DNA of 64,000 nucleotides from Antedon bifida (lineage: Eukaryota; Echinodermata; Crinoidea; Comatulida; Antedonidae), in NCBI GenBank assembly GCA_963402885.1, contig OY727093.1, positions 3,534,001-3,598,000 of the forward strand, written 5' to 3'. A program made the translations under genes and the position numbers. This document shows, piece by piece, positions 1 to 11,447 of the stretch. Every line of letters begins with the position of its first letter. The first letter of the stretch is position 1. Under the pieces are notes generated by a model that was given only the letters and a program-made list of their open reading frames with translations, ran no database searches and was not told the DNA's origin.

Positions 1-1775
1 GTGAGAACACAGATCTCTTGCAACAGAAATGGTTGTTTTATTTGATTTTTCTTGTGGGCGTCCATGTTTGTCATCGTTGTTGAGATCACTGAAGTCTTGC
101 AGCCATTTAAACTCATCATTAATTGCAGTTTGAATCTAGCAAAAACGAAATGAAATTACAAATGTGTGTTATGTGCCTCTGTAATATTATACAATTTGGA
201 AATAACATTTAAAAAACATCTTAAATAATCGTCTATTTGGGCAATAACGATAATATTTATTATTAGTAGTAGCAGCCTATTATTTAATTCATAATCATTT
301 AATTATGTAATTTTGATAATCATACGGTTTGTGTCATTTCATTTACGTGACCTTACTAAGTGGAATCTACATAATAGACACTTACCGATTTAAGGTATCC
401 AAACAGATCTGGTAATTCATTTTCAAAGTCTACCCAGTGGCTTCCTTTTAGTTGCTTTAGCATTTGGTTTTCAACCGATTCTCGATCCTCGTTTCGAATA
501 ATAATAAAATCTAAAGACTTGGGTTTAGCCTTAACCTTCTGCTGCTGCTCCTTAGGTTTGGGATAACCATGTTTGTTTCCTAACAACGCCATAGCATGGT
601 TTAGTGAATTACGTCCTTTCTGTAGCACGGTAGATATATTAGCAGATATGTTATCATCATCCATTAGAATGCTGTATTCCATTTCAAGTTAACATTCTCT
701 TAATGCTTTTAATTCCTGGCCCAACAAAGATCCATCATCAGAAGAAGGCAACACTTCTGCAAGTTCTTGTTTCAGATTAAACTCTTTACGCCAGTTTTCG
801 TCATCTTTAGCGACTAAAGCAATATTTTTCAAAGCCGAACTTCTCAATTCAGTATCTTCCATCTTTTTCGTTTCTTCTAACAATCGCTTCGCACCATTTG
901 AATTTCCCAATTTAGTTGACTGCGTAAACTTTTCTATCGCTTTAAGTTTATCTCCTGCTTTCGTTGCTTTCTCTCCTTCTGCTACAAGTAATTCTACTCT
1001 AAGTCGTACAGCTATTGTTTCCAATAGTTTCTAACATATATCTACATTCATCAAGGTTACCTATCTTCAAATTCATCTCAGCGACTTTAAGACGTGTAGC
1101 TGTCAATAACTTCTGATCATCGTAGTCATAAATAAATGCTCGCAAGGCTCCTTTATAATACGAATGTAGCTTTGCATTTTCTAGATTCGGTTTAACTTTA
1201 TCTCGACCTTTTGATTTTGAAATTTTTATATTAAAATGTCTTTTTAAATATTTGATTAGTGCATCGACATGGTTCTGTTGCACATCCAAAAATCCATCCA
1301 TTCTCAGACGTATTTTTAATAAATCAATGAAGAGCAATTTTCAGACATGTTTGTTTTTTGCAAACTGCCTCATCATGTTGTTTTATACTATTCAAGTAAT
1401 TAGCATAATTTCGATTTATGTCAAAGCTATCAAATGAGTCGTCTTCAAAATCAAATAACAAGTTATCATATTCGATTTTCGCTTGATCATGTTTTCCCAC
1501 AGAACCTAGGGCTTATCTGTCCTGGCTCCGACGTCAGATGGTTGAAGTTTAACCGCGATTTCAAGACACTCGAGTTGTTTGTGTATGTTATTATTTTCAC
1601 GGTAAAGAACAGCTTCTTGAACAAAGATACACGCTGCTTCATAACATTTTTTCTTCGTGCATTCTATAACGTTATGAGCTTCTTTAAAGTATACGGAATT
1701 ATTATCTTTCGGCCTAGTACACGCTATGTTACGTTTTCGTTTACATCTACACTATGTAATTCTAGTTTAATCTGC
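1..1775 (-). pseudogene. Decayed IFIT-like TPR gene, 5'-truncated, runs off the window edge
   Basis: The terminal exon occupies 1-135 (incomplete) and still reads IQTAINDEFKWLQDF followed by NNDDKHGR. The TPR exon remnant is 386-1775, with donor CG|GTAAGT at 386/385. It carries several lesions: a CAA-to-TAA stop just before the LEMEYSILMDDD segment (about 690), a deletion with frameshift near 1000-1025 (between NLDECRYMLETIG and the LLVAEGEKA helix), loss of the EKIGDFKNAC helix near 1160, and multiple frame changes and stops from 1340 to 1775. The N-terminal half of the TPR region is missing; homology stops in the Cys-rich loop region near 1775. The C-terminal part (LGNKHGYPKPKEQ, SLDFIIIRNEDR) is closest to the gene at 39.5-45.3 kb rather than to its neighbours. 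Clearly non-functional as a TPR protein. Confidence 0.85.
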
Positions 1776-1835
1776 CTGTAACGACAGTTTCTATGATCAT
1801 TTACAAAAAGTAATAATACAAGTTGAGGTATGTCT

Positions 1836-2320
1836 TCTAGTCATTGAAACTTAGCATTTTGTTGCAGTTTGAATCTAACAAGAGAAATGCAATTACAAAT
1901 TTATATTAATATGTATCTTTTTTTATTTTTCTTTTTACATTAATTAAATTAAAATACACGTAACTTAGTTTTATATGTTATAATATTGTATTATAACAAA
2001 AACAAGATAAACTAGAATTTAATTCGTCACTTTGACGAAGAATAATAATGATTTAAAAATAATCTGCTAAACAGCATGAACAGTTTTGATAATGAAGATG
2101 AGCCAGTTTGTGTAGACCATATTGAAAGACAAATATATAAAGAACATTGACTTACCGACACAAGATATACAACATATATTTTGCATTCTTTGATTAGGGT
2201 ATCAGTTGGTATCACTTTCGGAAAACTATTGATCACCTACAGATCTAGCAGATCGAGTCTTCATACATTCTTGTTTCAAAATATATTCCATAGCAAGATT
2301 ACAAAATGTATGCAGCTTAG
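1836..2320 (-). pseudogene. Second, more decayed 3' fragment of an IFIT-like gene
   Basis: At 1836-1876 a terminal-exon relic starts with the family acceptor and ATTCAAACTGCAAC, but soon hits stops. At 2150-2320 lies the end of a TPR exon: a segment reading FPKVIPTDTLIKE then YVVYLVS, followed by the usual GTAAGT donor. Upstream, the LNHAMEYF-coding stretch is recognisable only at base level (tttcaaaatatattccatagc). No TPR sequence remains. With the adjacent copy at 1-1775 it shows that the left end of the array is a graveyard. Confidence 0.7.
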
Positions 2321-2419
2321 TATAAATGTTATTGTTATTTAAAGATTCACACTGCTATATTTGTATCGCATGTTTCAATTCCGTATGGGCAATTTACCAG
2401 TTTCATTTAACTCTTTTTT

Positions 2420-2755
2420 TTTACAAAAATGGAATCGGTACATGAATATGGTACGCGGAAGAAGAGTGATTTCCGTATTGCTCTAAAAAGAACAAACATT
2501 AATATAGGACAGAGAAGTATTGCCTATAGAGGGGCAAACATTTGGAACCGTTTGCCAGAAAAAATACAGTGTGAAACTAAAATTGGAAAATTCAAAAAGG
2601 AAATACAAAAACTATTATTAAATAAATACTTACTCATGTACTTTTGTTACTTTTTATTTCTATTTGATATTTTTACTTTTATTGTTTTAATTGCTAATTA
2701 GATACAGTATTATAGGGTAATGTGTTTAAGAGCTTCGGCTCTAAATAACAAATAT
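2420..2755 (+). mobile_element. 3' end of a non-LTR retrotransposon (reverse transcriptase C-terminus)
   Basis: The 90-codon frame 2429-2701 has the typical last segment of LINE reverse transcriptases: YGTRKKSDFRI, then RSIAYRGANIWNRLPEKIQ, then KFKKEIQKLLL, i.e. the R-S-x-x-Y-x-G-x-x-x-W-N-x-L-P pattern and the closing F-K-x-x-x-K-x-x-L-L helix. It is followed by a short 3' tail (aagagcttcggctctaaataacaa) at about 2729-2757. The upstream RT core is absent, so it is a 5'-truncated dead insertion. Confidence 0.75.
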
Positions 2756-2854
2756 CATTTCTGCGAACACATCATTCAGCCCTTCACGATAATGGTGAAT
2801 ACCAAATCATCTAAATGTTCGCGCTATATTGAATTTTCAGTGTTATGCAAATCA

Positions 2855-3165
2855 TAATTTTGACGGGGTTTTTTTTTCAACCAATCAGAACAAAAATTAC
2901 ATGACCAGAATCTATGAATATTCATCTTTAGTGTAGTGGGAGGCAATCTTTTGTATGTACCCTTTGAGTAACGATAATGATGAATTTAGAGCATGGCCTC
3001 ACCAAAAATACGATCAAAATACGGCCTCTACGCTGTCAGCGGTTGACTAAGTAGATGTTTTAAACATAATTTGACGGGGTTTTTTTTTCTATGATTTTGT
3101 TAAAGTATAAATCATAATATCCACTATTATTTAAGCTTTAGTGTAGTGTGAGGCAATTTTTAATC
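2855..3165. repeat. Two diverged direct repeats about 210 bp apart
   Basis: The stretch containing taattttgacggggttttttttt (near 2856) recurs near 3068, and in both places it is followed by ctttagtgtagtg-gaggcaat (2929 and 3139). This is a local duplication of about 210 bp with later divergence. No coding potential is seen from 2756 to 3540. Confidence 0.6.
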
Positions 3166-3549
3166 GGAGTAGTAGTTTCTGAGTTATGGCGATATAAAGA
3201 CGTTTTTTTAACAAATGACGGTGCGAAAGCAGCGTGAACCCGCTGTGAATGAGCGTTAAGATCGGTTTGAAGCATTAGGGAGTTCAATATATCCATAGAG
3301 ATCCATATATATATATTCTGTTGATACAAAATAAATGGTACGTCTAGTACCGCGAATAATTTAAATGGCATTCCGGCTGGAAACAATTACTTTTGCTTCA
3401 TTTTCAGTAGATTGTTAATATTGTCTTATTATACTGGTTTAAAAATAGACTGTGGGCGATGGACGATGTACCATTATGTGTTTCTTTCCATAAGCTAAAA
3501 TCAGCTTTGCATAATAATATTACATAATTAGCGTCTGTGTTGTAATCCG

Positions 3550-3745
3550 ATTAATGTTATATATCACTTTTATTCAATCCAAAAAACAATAACATCTCAT
3601 GTAACATCTCGTGGCCAAAGGCCAAATTGCTAGTTACAAATTACATTAAAATTGTACCTATTACAATTAAACAAACACAGAAACATAAAAATGTAGAAAA
3701 AATTGAAAAACAGTGTCTGAGAGGAGGCCTGGTATCCCATGCTGT
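3550..3745 (-). mobile_element. Possible 3' end of a retroposon
   Basis: Read on the minus strand this piece contains ggcctttggccacgagatg and ends in an A-rich gattgaataaa tail, as in LINE or SINE 3' ends. No reverse transcriptase is present and no target-site duplication could be seen. Tentative. Confidence 0.35.
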
Positions 3746-3835
3746 ACTCTAGTTGCGGTTAATGAGGTCAATATAAAACGGGATAGGGCTATCAGAAAAT
3801 CGTTTAGTGCAGACGTGAAATGTTAACGGTTTCGC

Positions 3836-3990
3836 AGGTTTCTACCATTTATTTGGAAACGATGATGGTGACAAGTAGAGTGGGCAGTGTTAGAGAGACC
3901 TTTGGCAAACTTCAGGCAATGGGACACCCTCCTCAAGTGCTTCGCTATATGACACAAAGTCACGATCCAACATCAAACACATTAACAAGT
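3836..3990 (+). other. Possible isolated plus-strand exon of unknown family
   Basis: An open stretch of about 51 codons is flanked by an acceptor-like ttcgcag before 3836 and a good donor, AACAA|GTAAGT, at 3990. It translates with few stops nearby and contains VGSVRETFGKLQAMG and VLRYMTQSHDP. I do not recognise the family, and no partner exon is visible on the plus strand. It could be a fragment of an unrelated gene, part of a transposon or chance. Confidence 0.2.
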
Positions 3991-4240
3991 AAGTCCAGAG
4001 TGCCAGGTGTTACCAGTGACCTTACATTATCAGGTTTTTTCCCTGTCTTTCCCATGTTTCCCAAATTTGACATACCTCTGTTGCTTGTTTCAACTTATTC
4101 TAACTTTCTATTTCTACATACCTAATGATAACATCGATAACACAAACATGAAAACATACTTGACGCTGTTTTCTTATTTATTATTTTGATTATACTATTA
4201 TAAGGCGTTTCAGTTCTATAGTATATTCTTTCTTTTTCCT

Positions 4241-6882
4241 TTATTTGGCCAAACTTTCTAATGATTCTTTTGAAAGTTTAATAATGCGTTTTTCAATGAA
4301 GGGATAGTTTGTATTTTGTTCAGTAGCTGACGATTTTACCAAACTGCGACAGTCGACGGATCTAGAATGCTGGGAAAAGGATTTTTCAGAAAAAAATTTT
4401 TCAACGTGTCTACCTTCTAAATGAGGATGGACAAGCCGAATCCACATTGAATATAAAAAACATACATAAAATATGGCACGATGAATATCATGTACAGGTA
4501 TTTTGAATTTTCCAGCATCAAATACTATCTCATGTTTCATAAAATAGTTCTGTGGAAACAAACAAGAATAAAATATTATATTAACGTGAACAGAAACCAA
4601 ATTGTTACTTTTAAACTATAAAACTGGAGCCATTGATACACTCGATTACAATTTTTCTTAGGCCTACAGTTTACGTTTATAAGATAATGCAACAAAACAA
4701 AAATATGGGTGACACATCTGTACTGTAATTTGTTAATTAATGATTACGCCAACCAACTGTCTGTCATGCATTCTGTTCAGAAGAGAACAAAAATCTAAAA
4801 AATTTGTGTAATGTAAGTATTGCCTAAACAACCTTTTACATTTTATTGTTCAATTTAGATGCTATCTTTACCTCATTTTGATCTGCAGTGGTGTGCTTAC
4901 TGACAGTCAGACCTAGATAGAAACAAATAGTATATCATTTACTCTGATTATGTACACATTGTTCGAATCTAAAAAAAATACACATCAAGAAAGAAAAATT
5001 CTTGTACTTCATTTTCATCAAACCGTATAAAATGTAATGCTACAACTTTGTTAAGAAGGGAATGTATATTATTAATACACTAATACTCATCCTTGACATC
5101 TTTAACATATTATTTTATTTCATGAAATAGGAGCCATTTTCTCTTTTTTTTTATCATTCTTTATCATTACTATATATTTCAGCTTTATTACTGGGTGATT
5201 TGAAACGGAAATTACGGAAGCCGGTTTGGGCCACTTATTATAAATTAGGGGCCGTTTTCCGCCACTTAATTATCTGGCTGTCCGCCAACCACTTCAGTAC
5301 TGTGATAAATAGAGTGCATATGACACTATAATTCATGTAAAACTATATTTGAAACGCATTTTAAGCAATAGTATCGCTCAAAAAACATATTATTTATTTA
5401 TTATGAAGTCTAATAAATACAAAATCTGAAATTTATTTTTATTTCATTTTACGTGAGTGCTACGTATTAAGTTTGGTCAGTAATTATCGATTATTATACT
5501 AATATGCCTGCTTGATACATTTAGATTGATTTCTTACGAGCATGCATATATATAATCTATCAATTTTGTTTGCGTTAAAAATGATCAAAATAATAATCAT
5601 CAAGCCTAAAGTTTACTTTTAAATTATATAAACGTAAACTTGTGGGTTTATAATTATATTATCTATTTCTCACCTTCTCCGTTTAGCTTATCAAGAGCAT
5701 CTTTGTATACTTGTTGGTCAAACTGTGTCTTCCAAGTCTGCTCAAACTCCTGCTGATGTTTCTCTGTAAAAAGTATTCTCCCTATGTCTTTCAGAAGTTG
5801 CCCACTTCGATGCAGTTTCCATAAGTTCTTAAGGGCACTGGGATCCACCAAAGATACATTAAATACTATAGATCCACGTTTTATAATTACATCCCCACTG
5901 CATCCACGGTAGAGGAAGTAGCCTATAAATTTTTTCAGATTGTCATAAACCAATGCGACGAACTCCCGAAGTGTCATTCCATGTGCAGGTGACCGTTGTA
6001 CTATATGTATTGCTACGTCAGCGCCTTTAATAAAACATAAGTATACCTTTATACAGAACATGTTGATAAGTGGAATCGAATTTAGTTCTAATCTGACTTT
6101 GCTACAAAATGTCAATGTAACAATAAGTCATGCCATTTTTTCAATCTTTATACCAGACAACGAAAAACGTGTCCAACATGTATAAATCAATGCTTAAAAT
6201 ACTTTAAACTCTACATTATACAATACAATGGCTTCTTGTATCAATAAAAATCAAACAAAATAAAAAAACCTTCTGTGAATGACAAATTTAGAATTAAAAT
6301 TCTGAGTTAGTCTTCATATTTTGTAAAATTGAAATACTCACTAGTTCCAAATAGACAATTCTTTGCTGTTTGGTTAAGATGTTTTGAAAACATTTCTATC
6401 TTTTCTGGTGTATCTTCTAGATATTTTTCTGTCTCCAGATGAAAAATTAAATCCCAAGAAGTTTCAAAATGATACCTAGTCAAACCATAATAGTCTCTAA
6501 TGCTTATTTTGTCATTGTCACCTTTGAAGTTTCGTACTGAATTAAACAGGCGTTTCCGATAATTTGGCAGGCAGTTTTCTTTCGCCGTTTTTGTATTATA
6601 ATCACATCCCTCTGGCATATTATACTTAGTTACAAGATCTATTGCTTCCCTCAGAAGTGACAGTTCGGCGATTTCTTTTAACAAATGAACATCATTAACT
6701 GCAATAATTCCTTTTTCGGCGAGAAAGTTAAGTAACTGATTTCCTGATTTTGCATTGAGGTCCTCTAAAGGTAGTTTGTCAAATAAAAAGAACCTTAACC
6801 ATTTGAATGTGTGCGAGTCACTATATATTTTACCGAAATCAGCTTTTAAGTCCATGAACTTTCTCGCTTCATTGTTTTCCAT
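4241..6882 (-). CDS. DED-module protein with a non-TPR C-terminus
   Basis: Predicted exons, in transcription order: 6342-6882, 5674-6024, 4872-4912 and 4241-4549. The phases agree (1, 1, 0) and give a 413 aa protein. The N-terminal exon carries a death-effector-type domain (about residues 8-92) and a second DED-like bundle (about 105-178). The second exon (182-297) carries the GSIVFNVSLVDP module. The third encodes a short linker (GLTVSKHTTADQNE) homologous to the linker of the IFIT fusion genes. The last exon (312-413) has no resemblance to TPRs; it contains a hydrophobic stretch AIFYVCFLYSMWIRLV and ends FIEKRIIKLSKESLESLAK. The start ATG follows an acceptor-like cagtttag, so a 5' non-coding exon is likely; a donor-like G|GTAAGAT lies near 6955. 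Probably an adaptor or regulator paralogous to the fusion genes. The N-terminal exons are well supported; the terminal exon assignment is moderately supported. Confidence 0.7.
5674..6024 (-). CDS. Exon 2: GSIVF module
   Basis: Acceptor tattaaag|GCGCTG at 6024 and donor GAAG|GTGAGA at 5674. The module core reads GSIVFNVSLVDPSALKNLW, then SGQLLKDIGRILFTEKHQQEF, then a W-x-x-Q-F-D helix and LNGEG. A beta strand followed by helices is likely, reminiscent of short alpha/beta segments that follow death-fold domains in invertebrate adaptor proteins (resemblance only). Unlike the other copies it lacks the basic KRK-x10-KRHER segment at its start and has a different first third. Confidence 0.7.
6342..6882 (-). 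CDS. Exon 1: tandem death-effector-like domains
   Basis: The first domain shows the six-helix DED pattern: FKWLRFFLFDKLPLEDL, then GNQLLNFLAEKGI, then VHLLKEIAELSLLREAIDLV, where helix 6 resembles the RxDL region of caspase-8/FADD DEDs. The second half (YRKRLFNSV, then TSWDLIFHLETEKYLED, then EMFSKHLNQTAKNCLF) follows the layout of a second DED as in caspase-8 and c-FLIP, but is more diverged. The exon ends with donor ACTA|GTGAGT, phase 1. It is clearly diverged from the two near-identical copies at 34.2-34.7 and 44.8-45.3 kb. Confidence 0.75.
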
Positions 6883-7034
6883 ATTCACTAAACTGATGAC
6901 ATTGTAGTAAAATAAGTAGGCCTATATCGATACTACAAAACAAGATATGACAGATCTTACCGAACAGGATCAAGAGAGCGAAACTCAAGTAAGAGCAATG
7001 GATGGAAATCCATTCGACACGACGTACCTTGCGT

Positions 7035-10000
7035 AAGACCAACTTATAGTAATGTGTAACAAAATAGTTTTGACTAAAAATATTCCAAGTCGGCTACTTT
7101 AACCATCTTGATAAACATATTTCCATGATTGAAGATACAGTACCTTATTTATAACATATTCGATGTTGATTGTGTATCTCGAGATCTGAGCAATTTCTAT
7201 TTTCGGTTGAGTCAAGCGGTCATAGAAGAGTGTACGTAAGTAGTCAGCGAGCTTCTGTTAACATTGTATTACTTTCGGCTGATCTGTATTTTGAAATTAC
7301 CATTCTCCTTTTAATAGTGTATCATTTTGAATGTGTAATTCTGAAAAAGTAACAATTACAAATCAATACTAATTTTCTTTTTTCCCCGATTTTTCTTAAT
7401 ACCTTTCCTAGGCAGCAAAAACAGCCCCTAAAATTCTTAATATTAACTTAACCTAACCCTCTTTAAATAATCGTTTACTATATTAAATAAAAGCAGAACC
7501 CGTTGCCGGGGGTTGAACCATTGGAAAATCGAAGCACACCAATCATCCAAAGAGATGGCTGGTAGGAAAGCGTTGACATAACTCTTTTGAAGGAAATGCA
7601 ACTGTACAGGCTATCAGTACCCATGGGGCCGAGATGAAGCTTGCTATCAGAAGACCCAATACTGTAGAAATAATAACATCATGCCACGAAGGAATGTATA
7701 TTGTGATAAACCCGAGCATGACTCCCAAGCATGACTGATTTCGAACAAGGTCCTAAGGTACAGTATTTATATAATATAGGAGATCAACAGGGTGTACAGT
7801 AGACTATTATCTAAAGCAAATACATTTGTTTGCTTCCTCCATAGTTTTGCAATATCATTCAAAGAGTTAATTAAACCTTTACATGTCTTCCACTTCCAAA
7901 GATGATTAATGATTTTTTAGTTTTTCCTACAGGCATTTTCCACAGATCATAGCAAAGGATTAGTAGTGCATTACATAAAGAATATTATAAAAATATTTAA
8001 AAACTCGTACACCAAATAGTATGTTTTGATGATGATTTGTTTGTATTTTAGTCAGTCTTTTCATTCACAAATATTATCCTGGCTTCTTATTATAAACTTC
8101 CTCCTAGCCCTCCTCAAGATGAGGAGCCATAATAATGAACATAGAATATTATAAACATTTATAAAATTTAAAGACATAAAGATCGTAAATAGCTTCCAAC
8201 AATTACACAAACGACTGAATGTAGAGAGGGCTCCTGCGTCTGATGACGTACTATATTGCATTATAAAAAAAACAAAAGTGGTTGTATGTAACCTTTTATG
8301 TACAATACCTGTTTGGTTCTTTGATGACAATTTCTTTGTAGCAGCTGCTCAATCGAAGTTACTGTAATACTGGGACTAGGTGCATGTGAAGCTAAATAAG
8401 ACAGTGAGCCCTCAAACTGATTGAACCTAAACACCTGGGAAATATAAATTATGAGTAAATAACATAAAGCGTTATTATTTACAATTCTTACAAAATGTTT
8501 GTTAAAATAGCACCCATTTGTTCCAATTTCACATGCCGCTGTATGAGTACGAACAACTCACTATTGACAATTAACGCCAACAACACCAGTGTTCACGTTG
8601 AGACACATTGATCTTAAATGCTTTAATGGGAAAGTGACCAGATGTTACTAAATAACATATATAACATATGAAAATCTAAATAAAAAATATAATCAAAATT
8701 CATGATTTTCAGTTTATACAGAAATTAAGTACAGCATATGAATAATTATTGTAGCGTTCAGCAATAACCTCTTCTGTTTATAGAAGCATTAGCTTTTCAG
8801 CCACAAACAAGAAAATTCTACTTTTGCTATTCACAGTTGCGAGAAAATACATAATATGTATGGGAGAAACTCCACAGATATTATCTGTGGAGTTTTTTCC
8901 ATAAAGTGGTTTTATTTGTATATTATGTAAAAGTATTGCTTATATTCAACACAAAAATTACCGAAACACTTTTCTCAACAGAATTGTTATTATTAGCCTT
9001 TCTGTTTCAGCCTGAAAGTTGTTATTGCCGAAGGTACAATGCAATAATATTATTGTACGTTCATGTATTGACACAATTTAAGCATGACTGATTTAGTAAA
9101 CTATTGAGAATAAATGACTATAAATACATTATTTAAACCAAATAAATGTATTTTCTTCCTCAATGAGTTTCTGTGAATCGAGGTATAGGCCTAGGTGCGG
9201 CCAATATCAACATGGCTTCTTTTTACACTTATATTTAAGTAGGCCTATGTATTCTTATTTTTGTACATGATCTGACTAACTTAGCTGAAAGCTAAAATGT
9301 AGTAATGTACATTAAAGTAACTAAACAATATGTAGACACACGCACAATTAGTTTGGGTCGGGAATTTATAATGGACTCTATTTTGCTCAAACAAGTGTAT
9401 AAAAACTACAAGAACATTTACTGTTAATTGTTGTTGGGTTAATTTAGTGTTCCATTTTCCCCGTTGATTTCAGTCCACATTTACAATGTTCGTTCTTATA
9501 CACTAACCCTAACCCTCTCTATATATCTATAATTTTAGGCCAATTGATACACTTTATGGCATAATGGTCATGAAAATAACCTAGTATAATAATAATTAGG
9601 CCTATACGTACATTGAATTAATGTGTTTTTTTCATGACTATACCTTAAGAAAGTTGTAAAGTCGTTGCGATTTCTTTTCTAAACAATTTTAAAACCTCCT
9701 ATTTGTATGCCAATAAATATATATACAGTATATGAAATATAAAAGTAGTTTTTGGAAAAAAAATAAATTTGACTTAAATTGTTGTAACTTTAATGTATGT
9801 GATGACCTTGCAATACTGTTACATTTTAATGGGATTTTTTTATATGTCTTATTTGTATATTTCAATTTTGTGTGTAGTTTTGATGTGAATTTGGCTATTT
9901 TTGGTTCGTCATTTTTAATATTTTAGTTTTTGTACTGCAATATTTTGTCTGTTTATACTATACCAGAAAAAAAAACTAAACACACAGGCCTACCATGAAA

Positions 10001-10130
10001 CGAACGATCAATATGTTTACATGTTGATACCACAATATGAGACATTTTGCCGGCCTCGCCCAATCAATACACTGCGCCGCTAACGTAATGCGACAACTAC
10101 TTTCTTGTCATCAGGAATTTACTCACATAG
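7035..10130. other. Gene-poor spacer
   Basis: No supported gene here. It contains a tRNA-unrelated low-complexity background, a foldback near 8849-8930, diverged copies of the repeat family that is abundant at 36.5-49 kb (near 7690-7745, 8205-8260 with gtctgatgacgta, and 9190-9240 with caacatggcttc), and short telomere-like ctaaccctaaccct runs. The open frames on either strand are short and have no family features. Confidence 0.6.
8849..8930. repeat. Foldback / hairpin (MITE-like)
   Basis: A perfect 13 bp inverted repeat (8867-8879 and 8883-8895) with a 3-nt loop extends to about 18 pairs if G-U pairs are allowed (8862-8900). Outside it, acataatat on the left is mirrored by atattatgt near 8920, with about 14 extra bases on the right arm. 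The arrangement resembles a small foldback element rather than a microRNA precursor, whose loop would be longer. Confidence 0.6.
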
Positions 10131-10161
10131 GCCTACGTCTATAAAATAATTACATTTATTT

Positions 10162-10385
10162 ACTTACCCTTTGTCTTGTCTAACTTGGTCGTAAAACAGA
10201 AAGATTTACTAAAACCAACTTCAAGTTCGAAAATGCAAAAGTTAGTGTAATTCACCAGGAAATGACAAAATATTGCAATGGTATTGGGTCTTGTATTATA
10301 ATTTCACATTGTCCTATTATAATATTACTATCATCTGGAAATTCCCCACATTATACGGATGGGTGATCATGTTAGACAGCTTTGT
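10162..10385 (-). promoter_or_regulatory. Orphan copy of the IFIT-array promoter block
   Basis: Read on the minus strand it has GGGGAATTTCC (10337-10347), a kappaB-type sequence, preceded by the conserved segment that elsewhere contains a GCGCATGCG core (here degraded to atccgtataat). A donor-like GG|GTAAGTAAATAAATG lies at 10162-10168. The block sits in the 3' flank of the 11.4-14.4 kb gene and faces the empty 7-10 kb spacer, so it is probably the promoter of a lost array member. Confidence 0.45.
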
Positions 10386-11447
10386 GTAGATATTAGTGAA
10401 TCGTAAGAAACTATGCCTATTTATTATTATGTATAACAAGCAAAATCAATAAGTGTTACATACATTGGTTACCATAGCACCAGAAATAATAAACAAAAGA
10501 AAAAAAATGCACTGATTGAATACGTAGACAAAAATCACTGGTTTGTATAAAATCAAGGAATTTTCTCTCAAAAATCAACATCAATAATCATAATTTAATT
10601 TCATTACAGTATAAAACTGAATTGCCAAAAAAAAAAGCCTGCAAAAGACAAGGGCATTAACACGAACTGAAATCTTTTTAAAAGAAATCTATTTACATTT
10701 ATATCATTATTCTTTTGCTTCAGAAACAGTAAAATTGAATTCCTATTGTCATCACTTTAACTATTAAAAAAAAGTTAAAACATTATTTTACTATACATTA
10801 TTCCATAAATTACAGTATTTAACATTATTCACATGATGAATTTATTATAAACAATCACACGATAAAAAAGTTTTACAATATACTTAGCCATAAGAAGCGC
10901 GTTTACACATTAACAAATGTGGCGTCATTGCGCAAAATTCTTGGGCTAGATTTTCTTTCAAAAAGAATTTCTATTGTTTTCATTGTTGGTACTGTTATTA
11001 TTACATTGCCGCTACAATGAAAATTTAACCATTGTATTGTTCACATTACAAGTTAACCATAGAATTACTCAATCAAAGAATAAAAGGAATAAAAACATCA
11101 CATATTAGTTATTTGCTAATATTTAGAAGTCTAATATGGTACAGGACTAGAGTACTTTTGTTTTACACTCGTATTCTTGGTATGTTTTATGATTATTATG
11201 CGATTTCAGATCCCGCTCCGTAGCTGAATTAGTAGCAAACCGATTATAGAGCAAGACTCTCGAGTATCAAGTCTTTCAAGACCAGTTGTAGTTAGGGCTA
11301 GATAATAATTTCATATATCATTTTGTAGTGTGTTTGCCTAAGGAGTTTGTATGTTTGCCGATGTGCTTTGTCTTTGTCCTACTCAGAAGTCACATTTTCA
11401 ATCGTTTTGTGTTCGTAGGCTTCCTTACCATCGTTATACCGATAGAT

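Noticed and set aside
5202..5211. GAAACGGAAA, a perfect IRF/ISRE-type sequence in the intron of the 4.2-6.9 kb gene
   Set aside because: With eight fixed positions one or two hits are expected by chance in 64 kb, and it is not conserved at the other fusion genes.
9501..9520. Telomere-like ctaaccctaaccct
   Set aside because: Only two units, inside ordinary spacer; not an interstitial telomere array.
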